Below, piece after piece: positions 27,183 through 39,100 of a stretch of DNA of 64,000 bases. This DNA is from Tretioscincus oriximinensis (lineage: Eukaryota; Chordata; Lepidosauria; Squamata; Gymnophthalmidae). The stretch's first letter is position 1; the number at the start of each line of letters is the position of its first letter. The position numbers and the translations under genes were made by a program. The notes under the pieces were generated by a model. The model did no database searches, was not told where the DNA came from, and saw only the letters and a list, made by a program, of their open reading frames with translations. The stretch lies in the NCBI GenBank assembly GCA_022410635.1, contig JAJVDF010000045.1:240154-304153 (forward strand), read 5' to 3'.

Positions 27183-30100
27183 TATTATTATTCAGGGTCA
27201 TGTGTTCTGTTTGCTTTTGGAAGGTATAGAAAATTAGGGCCTTTTCTGTCCTGAGATTTATTCTGGATTATGACCTGGAACTAGGGCCTGCCATGCACAT
27301 GCTGGTGCTCAGGGCCTGGCGTTGTTTGCACAGCATGTGGATGTCAGGGTCCCAATTCTGTAGTATAATCCAGAATAGAGCCCATTGCACAGAAGACCTA
27401 GCGTATGAAGCTTCTGAAAAGGAACACTGGTTGTGATTCTGGCAGCCTTTTAATGCGTATATCTTATCACAAAAGTGGTATGAAAAGGCAAAATGCTAAT
27501 AGTCTGGAGGCGTTTCTTTAAAGATAGTGATGCATATTGCTTCAAAAGGGAGTAAGCAAGTTATTTCCTGGTCATTTTTATTTAAGTGACCTAGATTTCT
27601 TTCCCCGGTGTCCTGCTGTGATGGCATCAGTGTTTACATTCATGTTTACAAGTTCAAGCCTTTTAAATTCTATTTTGAGATTACAGCCAGACTCATCTAC
27701 ATACCTTTAAATCCAACTTCAATCCTGATGAACTGGAGTAAATGGGGGGGGGGAGGGTAGATTTCCCTAATTTAGTCCAGTTCTTCGGGACAGAAGAATT
27801 CATATAGTCATACATTTATGACTTCAGCCTATACCGTTCTGCAAATAATTGTGTTTGCTATAAATGTAAGTTGATTAGTCAGCAAGAATTTTGCCTTTCC
27901 TTTAAAAAGCAATTAATAAAGATAGTGAATTCCCTTCTCATTTTTTTGTGGTACATCCTAACCCTGCTATTGATGGAGCAGCTTACTTTTACTAGTGGGA
28001 CTCTACATCATGCTTTCATAAACCTTTTTAAACAGGCATTTAAAAGTCATTGAAAGTAAGGTGCTGTTCTGATACATATTTTTAATCCATCTGCAGTCCT
28101 GAAGAACTGATCCACTTCTTCAGGACTGAAGATGGATTAAAAATACTTGTCATAACAGTACTTAAAGCTGAAAATCTTTTCAAAGAAGAACTTTGATGTA
28201 TCTTGATTTCTAGTTTGCTTTGGTGTTCAGTTCCGTATGAGCTGAGCTGAGAAAAGACGAACACAGTCGTTTTTAACTTTGTGCTGTCTGAATGATGTAA
28301 AAAAATTAATCTTATGTATGTTGAATTATTCTAGTGTGTTAATGAAAAAGCTGGATCTAAGGGATTTTCTAAACTTACTTTTAATAAAAAATTGTGATAG
28401 CCAGAAGTCTTCTTCAGGGTCTTTTCAATCTGTATGCTGGTAGTTATTGGAGAGACCTCACCTACTGCTATTTATTTATTTACATTTCTATACTGCCCTG
28501 TACCATAAGGTCTCAGGGCAGTTAACAATAAAACCCAATTAACATATTAAAATAGGAATATCTGAAAGTAGGGAAGGGTGAGAAGTTTTTTCAGGCAAAG
28601 CCAGGTTAAAGAGGCACCTTTACAAGTGTTTTCTGAATGCATAGAAAAATGGTGACTAACGCACCTCAAGGGGAAGACTGTTCCATTGTCTGCTACTTAC
28701 TCTTTCACATGGGATGGAGAATTATCAGGCGGCTCCTGATCTGGATTCTTGGTAGATTTCTATGTTGCGGTGCAACTGGGGAGCAAGCAAAACACAATCT
28801 AGAACATGGGTATCTAGCAAGTGCATACTTCAATGTACCATTTTACAGAGGTACTAATTTTGGTGGTGTGCTTTATTGTGCTGGTGAAATAGGTCCAGCA
28901 AGGGCATCAAGGCTAGAAATGTTCATTCCTGGTTATTGGAGATTTTAGAGGTTGGCTTCACTGTGCAGATAACATTATTCTAGACTGAACCTTGTCATGA
29001 TCTGGACTGAAAGATGTTTCGGGATCCAAACCCAATAGTCTGAATTGTTGCAAGAAAAGTACAAAAAGCTTCAATCTTATGTGCTATCATAGTATATATT
29101 ATATATATTAAATACTGATTAGTCATTTGACCACATCAAAAGAAAAAAAAGGATAATTAAAAAGTCAATATTCTCCAACTTCTGTTGCCAGGTCCCGTGA
29201 TTTAGCCCGCAGTTGTGTCATTCTATTTGCAGTCCAGTTAATGGTCAAGAAGGGTGTTATGTTTTCTGATTTCTACTCAAGCAGAGCAATCCAGGAAAAA
29301 ATGAAATGTATCTTCTTGTTTGATCTTTCCAGACACAAATCCTTTCCCCTCCTGGGGTTTTTTTGAATCGTCACAATTTGCTCATAATATCTAGTTGGTC
29401 AAATCTGGCTTTGGTGAAGGTTTTTCTCAGTATCTGTGGAAATAGGAAAGTAAGGAAACTTTTTATGTTTACTTTCTGCTTGGGCCTAGTTAAGTAGAGA
29501 GTGGCTTTCACATTAGCAATAATGTGCAGTGTTGTCAAGTGTTTTTTTTTGTTTAAGCATCATGCTTGCTTTTGAACCCAGGGTATTCAGGAGATAAGCC
29601 TGAGAAGTTTGCATATCCAAGTTGGCTGTCCAAGAACCTATAATAGATACAGGTGGAAACATTCAGAAGGAAAATAGAAAAACGAGATTATAGATGGTGG
29701 ATTATTTTATCTGGGGCATGATGAAATCATCAGCTGAGATTTCAAATCCCTGTTCTTGGCCATTCATAATTTGTCATTCAGGAGTCCTAGTTCTTCTAGG
29801 TTGAAGGAAAGTACTATAACTTTGGGTTACTTGATAACTACAAACCACACCTGTGGTATTTTGTGCATTAGACCTGGATTAAATCCCCAAATTGCAGTTT
29901 GTGTGTTGGCACAGACTATAGCACACCCTAACAGAGATGTAAACCTCAATAAAACCCAGTATGGAAAGATCCTGTACACAAATTATAAAATTGGTGGCAC
30001 AGAGAAAATGTTCTGCTGGTTAGTGTGAAGAGGAAACAAAGTTAAGTTTAATGGTGCCTTGATTGTGATCCATTCCTCAGATTGCCTTTTCTGTGGTGTA

Positions 30101-33100
30101 TGACTATCAGTATCAAAACATTTAGAGCAACATCTGGAAAATACAGATTAATTTCTTTAGAAACAGGAACTGTGGTCATGGTAACCATCTTATTTCAATG
30201 ATCTCACAGAGATAATTTGTTGAAAATGCATCTCTGTGTCTGTATTGTTGGCTTACTGACAAATCACTACTGTGAACAAATCATGGCAAAGAAAGTCACA
30301 ATGATGAGTATTTCATAGTTTATGATGTCACATTAAAGCTTTAAGTTACTCTCAGATGGCAAAAGAGGCCTGCATCAAATGCTTGTAGAAGAACGAGATT
30401 GCTGGGCGTTGATTTATAATGGCATTCGTAAAAAAATACCTTGAGAGAATTAAAAGGAGGGCTAGTGTTAGTGAAATTTGCCCTCCACCATTGTTGCCAA
30501 TGACAAAAGCTGACATACATCCTGGAACAGACAATGACCGTATTGGATTGGTGAGGGATTCCATGCTCCAGAACTGTCTCATTCTAAAGCCAGAGCTAGG
30601 AAGGACACGCAGACGATGCGCAAAGATTCCAGGTTCAGATTTTGTGTATGGATTAAGCTTGCGTGGGCTTGATGGAGGAGTTCCGGAAGCAATAGGACAC
30701 TGGGATGTAATGAAACCAACTGTTGTTAAAAAGAAGGAGATGCCAAAGGATTTCATTGCTATGAATTATAACGGAATAAAGGCTGGTCTTTACACAGCAA
30801 AAGAACACTACCTACATCGTCAGCACCATGAGATACACTGCAAAGATGCTGAAGCAAATAGGTTCCCAAGGGACCCCCCTCGCCTTTGTGATGGTATGAC
30901 GTATGGTAAACCATATCGACCTTCCACACCTTTAATTGATATTCTTCAACATAAGTTTGGAGACCAGTGGGTGAATGAACAGCGAAATGTTAAAGAAGTG
31001 GTACAAGAAAAGAAGCCAAAGAAGAAGAAAAAGGGAAAAGCCTACGAAAAATTTACACGTGCTGTTATGTTGGGGGACTATCAAATTCCAGTGAAGCCTG
31101 ATCCATTGTGGCACATACCAAGCTTTGAGAAAGTTCCACGCCGTCTTGATACTTTCCCAACAAGAGAAGACCGAGCAAAAGCCTTTAAAGTTCGGCAAAA
31201 TGAAAGTGTAGTACGGCATGGTCAGTTTGGTCAAGGCATTTATACCCATGTATAGGGCTCGACTTTAGAAAGAAACCTGTAGTCTAGTGCTATGCTTAAA
31301 AAGAAGGAATGGTTTCTTGTGGCACTGTTTGTCCTAAAGAGTATTAAAACATAATTGTTGTTTGCATTTAATACTGTGAAAAGTGAAACTCTTTTCAATG
31401 TGCATTTTTACATGTTTGTATTTATTTTATTTTTAATATATCCAATATATTTATATCAGAAATTATAGCAGCAATATAAATAGAAACAAGAACAATTCCC
31501 CATCAAAAGTGAGCTCAAACTTGTAAGGAGTAAAGAAGAAGCCTAACTGTTCACAAGAACAACAGTCTTATGCGAGCAGAAAAGAGAGAAGTCTGTTTCA
31601 ATGGGTATCTTCAGTATTCAGAGAAATAGCCGCGTTAGTCTGGACCCATAAAATCTCATAGCAACTTAGAGACAAACAAGAAAAAGGTAGGCAGCATGAG
31701 CTTTCGCTGCTAAAGAAACAGACTTGATAGTTCACACTACCTCCTTCCTGTTAATTACTAAGGTGCTATGAGATCTTGTTATTTTTAATATTTGTTGGTG
31801 GTAGAGCATATACTAAGAAAAAGGACAAACAGAACATGTATTTTATCTCAGTTACAGCATTATAAAGACAACTTCACAATGATGCTACAGAACCAAGTTC
31901 AGGAAGAATTTTATAAAATAATTCTCTATGGCTTTGATATTTATTAACAGTTCTTGAAGGAATAATGATACGCATTTTCTAAGTTTCTTAACCTAAATTT
32001 TGTTGCTAAATTGAACAACTTTTTAGACACGAGTGGTGGCATAGTGTTTGTGTGATGGGATGTAGACATGGTTACCCTGGGGGCAAATTCTTAGGGACTC
32101 CACATTTCAAAACAAAAACCCCAGCAATGAAAAGTAGGGCACGTTCCCTCCCACACAGTAACCTCTCAATATTGAAACACACTGCGTCAAGCGCAGCAGC
32201 ACAGAACATCCTGGATATCAGTGGATAAAGACGAGAGAGGGATGGCATTGGGAGGGAAGGAAGCTGTGGTTGCCCAGATGAGAGGTTTCTCAGCTAGCCA
32301 GCCATTCTCAATGCTTCTTGGCCATGGAGGGCGGAAAGATGATACTTGGTGAGGGTAGTTGGGTATGTGTGAAGTTGCTGGTGCTACCTTTCTTTGCCCC
32401 TGCTGCTGGCAATCCATTCTGCATCAATGAACAAGGGTCATGTCTTCTGAGAGATGGTGCTAATTGGACAGGGAGGCATCATAGAAATTAGATGCTGTCC
32501 TCTCCTTCAGGCGAGGAGACAATGTGGAGTTGCAACACTTCTATGCACTATGTGGGAAATCACCATACAAAAGAAGCACCTCCTCCAACAATTGTACTGG
32601 AAAAGGGACCACATAGTTTCCGTAGTCACTTGCTGCTACTGAAAATAGCAGGTGCCTTTCTGAGCCTGTAGAAGCAGCCCAGGTTAGTAAGTGAATTTAG
32701 TTTAACTAATAATGAATTGGAGACCATTTTGCAAGTGGGGACACTCTGCTGATTTCAATACAAAAATGTGTATCAATGAGCCCATCATTCTGATGTATAA
32801 CAGGGCTCAGAACTTTGATAGCCTCCAGAGTGGAAGGGAGGAAGATGAGCAGAAAAGAAGGAAATGAAGAAGGAAGGAAAGGAAGGAGAGAAGAATGGAG
32901 AAAAGAGGAAAAGTATGGCAGAAGGGAGAAGGAAAGGTGGGGAAAAGAAAAAAAAGGAAAGGAGGAAGGATGAGCCAACTTCTCTTCAAATTGCCTGATT
33001 CCAGCTAATCATAGGATTTATGGAAACTATATTCAGCAATACACAGTAACTGAAAATCCCCTCTATGTTAAGAGGACAGCTGCTTTCATGGTTTTATTTA

Positions 33101-36100
33101 GTCTTCCTGCCAGCAGACATCGCTTCTGTGTTGTTTTGATTGGTATATCATGTACTGGACAGTTGGTTTTTCTGTCTCTGCTGCTGTATGGATATATGTC
33201 TCTTTGGCTTTGTCTCTTCTTCCAAACATGCAGTTTTAAGCAGCTATATTAATATAATGCTGTACACCACCCCTGGATGATATTTTACGTGTTACTGCTG
33301 TTGTTTTTGAAAACCAACAAATCATGACTGCCTCCTGGTTGACTGCATGGACACTTCCACGGGCTTCTCTGTGCAATTTTCTCAAAAGTGGTTTGCTATT
33401 GTGTAATTCATGCAATAATCAAGCAGCTCTTTTCCAGCTCTGTTTTCTGACTCATCCTGCCATATTCTACCACTTCTAAGCTACTATTCAGCCATTTTAA
33501 TACCTATGCATATAGCCTTAATTAATATGGTATTTTATTCCAGAGATAGCTCAGTGGTGGATAAAAATCTAGATATAGAATGATGAACCCGATATTATTT
33601 TCTTTTTAGATATAATTTACTACCTTTGAGTAATTTCTATTACTTTGTGTGCAATTTCCTTGTTTCTTCTCTACTATGGTAATTCTACAGTAATTCCTGG
33701 AACATCCTAGCCACATTCCTAGTTCAGTTTAATCCAATGTGAATGTTCAAAAGATGCAATGACCAATATTTTCTAACCTGCACAAAGCACACTAACAAGC
33801 AGAAATGGGTAGCTTTTATAGAGCCCTGACAAAAAACATGATAAAATCAGTAAGGACCAGAAAAAATAAAATGTCCTTGAAGAAAACATGTCTTTTTCTT
33901 TCTGAGGGGAAGTGAGCAATTTTCCTACCTGAATATCTAAATATAAGAAATTGCTGATCAGCAGCTCTGACTCCTACCTCATCCCCCCACCCTTCTGTTA
34001 TAACATAACATCCTAATGCCTATATAGAGGCTCCAACTGTTTCCTTCAGTAGCTTATGAAGAAAGATGGTGAAAGAAAGATCAAGGAGGTGCAATTGGAT
34101 TTGTGCTTCTGAAAATATTTACAAGGGAGAGAAAGGAGGAAGGAGTTGGGGATAGGATTTCACCACCAGTACAGTAAAACGATGGGAAGAGAACATGACT
34201 CCCCAGAGAACACAGTCCAGAAAGAAAAGCTATGACATCACAAAGGCATTAATGGAAGCAATTCCATAACAAAGCAGCTAAAACAAAAGGATTCTTAAAG
34301 CGGTGTACCTGTTTAATTTATGGATTTCCCTTAAATTCTGGGAATGTGTATGTCATATGCTAACTTCCCATTTCATTTCTAGTTAAATAAAAGTTATGCT
34401 GGGTTTTATGTAGGAGGGAAAATTGACACCAAAGCCTGATGGGCTAGCAACCACTAATACCAAGTATCAGCACCCCTACAAAAGCATCATTACTTTGAAG
34501 GCTTTCTTGCCAGCTAAAAGAAGCTGCATTATTTTCCATAATCTTTGCATCATCTATGCGTTTCAGTCAGAATAATCTTGGGCTATTGTTGGAAGATACA
34601 CTATTTGCAATAGTCTCTAAGCTACTCTACTTGTCCACATGTAGTTTAAGGCTACGTTTACATGTAGCAAAAGAAATGTCTCCAAAGCACATTAGATAGC
34701 TGACTAACTCTCATGCTCTTGTTCCATCTTTGCTCTGCCTCTTGTAGTCTAGAATGTTCACAAGAGTGTAAGTCTTAAGAGCAGCATAAATCATCTCAGT
34801 TGTTGTTTTTGGCTGTGTTTGATCACACAGACTAATGAGTTTAAGATACATTCCATTCATGATTTGACCAATGAGCTGTACCTAAGAAAACTACAAGTTC
34901 TGTATTTGGAGGGATTCAATGGCAGCTGGGCATCCATATGTTAGAGTTCTTTTAATCTGGATTTTTTCATGTAGCAGGAAGTTGGGCTCAATGCCTCAAA
35001 CTCCATTTTTCTGCCTGCTTCTAAACCAATTTAAAGCAGAGCAAATGTTTGACTGTGTTTCCATTTTAGAACGGAACAAACCTGCAAGCATATGCTTTAG
35101 TACCTTACATTAGGTAGTTATTGTACCCTTTCCACGTGGCTCTCTTGCTATGCAGAGTATCTTGCTGCGTATGTAGACTGACCAGATTGTCTGAGGCCCA
35201 AACCGGGGTAATGAATATTCATGATAATTTGCATATTCATGAATATGCAAATCACTCACCAACATCCATTCCCCTCTGAAATTCCCGCCCAAGAAATCTG
35301 TGAAGCATGTGAAAAAAATTTTAAGTGGGTGAGAATTTTTAAACTGAGAATTTTTTTGGAGTGCATCAGAAATTTGCATTTTTTAATTTTTTTACTGAGG
35401 GGAGGGTGCCTACAGAAACTGGCCCCGGTTGCCAGAGCCCCCTAGTGGTGGTGTAGTGAACGTTTTTTTAAAAAAAATCAAAAAAAGTTTTTTAAATTTT
35501 TTAAAAATTATTTTCCTCCGCAAAAACCGGGTTCCCCCCCCCCCAAAAGGGGTCATCTGGTCAGCCTATGTATATGGATACATGGCAGATACAAATGTTC
35601 CTGTGGACATTTTCTTAGGAATTGGTGGTGTGGTCACAGACTTGTAATTGATTAAAATAAACTGAATGCAAAGAAACTTGTATTCTCTTTAGGCTTTTTA
35701 GAATAGCAAAATCAGATAAAAGAGTATTGTGTTTTTCAACAATGAATGAAAACCCTTAGGCGAGTAGATCACTACATCTTAAAGGAGCAGGACTATGTGC
35801 ATACTAGACAAAATACAGAGGACAAGAAACTTGCTCTACACAGAATGGGCCTTTTTGTCTAATTATGCATTGCTTACTCTGTCTTCTTGACCAAATGTCT
35901 TCCAGCTGTTATGGGCTACAACTGCCAGCAGTTCCCACCACAGTCCCTGTGAAGCCAAGAAGTTGTAGCCCAGAACAGCTGAAGGATGCTAGTTTGGAGA
36001 AAGCTGCCTTACACTACTTGGAAGCAACACTTTGGGTTTTCAATTGGGAATCTTTTCCAGCCTTCTAGGAGATGCCAAGAGCCTGAGCTGAAGACCTTTA

Positions 36101-39100
36101 CTGTGCTAAGTGTATGCTCAGTACTTGAGCCAAAATCCTGTTTTAGAGTTCTGGAAAAAGAAAATATAAATCTTAGAAGGTGCTACCATTAAAAGGTGGC
36201 AAAATAGCAGCCATCCCTGTAAAGTACAGGAAAACAGGTGCTTCATCCCCCATGTTCTGACAGCACAGATGTTGACTTGATTTCTTTTGCATCCATGAAG
36301 CTAATCAAATTAACCCCTCTGCTGCCAAAATACACCAAACCAAATCACTGTGCCATCGATTGCATACTTGGATTTGGGGTATATTACAAGTCAGCCTGAC
36401 AGTAAAAGGAAAAGAAAACATTTGCACTGAATCCAAGAACTGAGAAAGTTAATCCATTCCATATTTCAAAAAGAAAACCAATTTGTTACAAATTGCTCTA
36501 CAACTGGCTTAAAATCAACCTAAGTGCTTGGGCTAAGTCATGTACAGTTCAATCTAGAAATGTAATAATGGATACTTTCTTGTGTCAAATGTTTTTGGTA
36601 CAACAGATCAGCTAATTTGACATTGATGCTGACTACATGTTGTTTGCAATGCTGCTGTAAATTTTGGTGTAGGGGTTTTGGCTTTGGAAGCATGGATTCC
36701 TGCCAAATAAATACTTTGGTTTTGAATGATCTGTATACCCTTCATTTCCAATTTTTATAGCAGCCACACAACATTCTGCAGAGACGGTTAATGGAGACAA
36801 ACATGTCCAGATTACGCCACACCCGCGGTACCAGTTCTCAGAAGAATGACATCGCAGGCCAGACAAATAAATTGAATCAAATGAAACTGGATGGGCCCAG
36901 GAGAACAGAGCAAGAAGACCTCATTGTGGTGCGTTGCCAGGTATGCTTTCTTGGCTTATACTTGATTGGTCCATTGCTTTTTGTAACAATGACTTCAGAT
37001 GGCTGCGGTAAACTGCAAGTTTTGACAATATTTCAGAGTAAATACTTTCTGGAGTGACATCCTTTTATTTTAATATTAAAAGTGACATACAATTATATTG
37101 AAATATAAACTAACAATTACAGCAATCTAAGGATTTCAACTAATAACATACAACATCAGGGATAAAGAAGGTTAAAAGCTTTTTGAAAAAGAGAAACGCA
37201 GTCCAGGTTATCTATTTATTAGACTTGGGCTGCAAATGCACTATACCTTAACACGGAATGGAAAACACTTTAAATTGATCCAAATTGAACCTGATTTGGA
37301 TGCCTAGTTTCATGTTCATATATACTGCACCTTAAGAGCCCGCATAGCACATGTGTCGACTGCTGAATCGCTCCCACTGTAGTTGCAGAGGAAGCCAGTT
37401 TTTCTGCTCCTCTGCTGCTTCCCATTTGCCTGTCTCTCACCCCTTTTGATAAAACCTGAATTAAGGCCCAAAAGGGACAGAGGGGAAAAACCAGCCAGGC
37501 TTGATCACCTCTTTGGCAAGATACAGGGAGGGCTTGTAGGGTAACCAGGAAGAAGAAAGGCTCAAGGCTACACCACTCTGGTAAAACAAAAAAAATTTTC
37601 CAACCCCTTAGGGCCCCAATCCATTTCAGGGGTAACTGGAATGGTTGTTCATTAAAGCCAAGATTCCATGGGCTGCTGCAATGGCAGAAGGCAGCTAAGT
37701 GGTGCCCAGGTGTGGAGAAGGGAGAGATCATGTGTTGTTTCATGAAGTTGTTGACAACATGAGGTTGGGTAGATCTGCATCATCACCATCAAATTCAGTC
37801 CTTTTTGTCTCCTTCCCCCCTCCCTGGCTAAAAATAAATTGTTTCGGAGTGTGCAATGCTCGAAAGGAGCTGTGCCCAGAATGGGGGTCAGGAGGAACTG
37901 GCAGAAAATGTTACATGTGCAACCATCCAGCCCAGGAACGCCCCTTCCTCTAAAAGGCTGAGGCTCCCGTCACGTCATGGTTGAGTGTGAGTCTGAGACG
38001 GGAGCATCTGCATACATGAGAGTGGCTATGGATTCCTCTGTAGTCTGTGTACAACTAACCCGAATGGCAAAAAAAAGCAGCAGCAATGGAATTAGGCCAT
38101 GAATTCTGTAGCAAAAATGAGTGGTGTGCATATTGAGAGAAGCAGGAGCACTTCAGAGTTGTTTTTTATGGTAATACAATCAGGATGGCGGATGTTGGCT
38201 TTACAGTTGTGCCCACGTTAAGCAGCAATGTGAATGCAGCCTAGAAGTAGTTTAAACATTTCTGGGATGAGTAAATGAATTCAATGTCTTCTTGCAATGG
38301 TCAACAGTGAGTTCCAAATGTCATGAAAAGTAAATTTTACTACATGGCCCTGCATCATTCTATGTAGGTAAGTTATCAACTTTGAAACAGCTGGATCCCA
38401 TAATCTTCAAAACTAATGTTGCAAAGTTAAGATTCTGAAATGGTTTCTAAGAGCCCTCACTGCTGATCAGCATCACTGGGAAAGCACTGGCTTTCTCGCT
38501 GGCCTAATGAATATTTCTGGAAATCTCCTTTGATAACTATCAGAAGCATTTCAGCATCTTAAAGATAATTTGAACAATTGTTTTTATCCCCTTTATTCTC
38601 AGTGGTCATAGTTGGTTTCATAACAGTTATATTGGGTATAAATAGCAGGTATGGTGCTAGTGATGCTGAATGTCACTCCCAACGCTTTAATCTCTCTCAG
38701 AGATGGGCTGTGGGAGTTGAGACCATTTTCAACCTTGAATCAATTGGCCATACCAATGCCACTGACACCACTGCCAAACCTGTCAGCTTGGTAGGGGCTG
38801 GGAGTAGCCGTGGGAGAACAGGTATAGTTGCACAAGGTGATTCCAGCAGCACATTTTCCCTCCACTGGTTACTACCTGGTAACCAACAAGACCTTCACCC
38901 AAAGAATGCTGGAACTATTGATGGAGCTTCTGAAGACTTAATTTCTACACTACATCTAAGGTTTAAATGCTTTGTTTTGCTTCAACAGTGTGCTGGGAAG
39001 GAGTTACAAGTTGTGGTTGATACTGGATGTCAGCGTAATGTCATATCATCTGCATGTTTGGAGCGATTGGGGTAAGCAGTACCTTTTCCAGGCTGCAAAG

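Larger units (their letters stand above)
26680..36760 (+). other. NRIP3 intron 1, 10.1 kb
   Basis: Hosts the intronless CFAP77-like frame (30419-31255), two hAT-like palindromic elements (26874-27093, 35174-35568), a long (ATT)n tract, inverted-repeat elements (27238-27400, 27690-27800, 28064-28158), a hairpin-family repeat (31617-31781), a polypurine tract (32830-32975) and a palindromic element near 35896-36008. About 28.6-30.4 and 33.4-34.9 kb look unique, with no gene. Confidence 0.7.

Noticed and set aside
28637..28948. 103-codon + frame in NRIP3 intron 1
   Set aside because: No motif, no conserved block, no plausible splice sites at its ends.
37270..37743. 157-codon open frame on the minus strand in NRIP3 intron 2
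   Set aside because: No recognisable domain, no splice context, and composition typical of non-coding DNA. This length occurs by chance in 64 kb.
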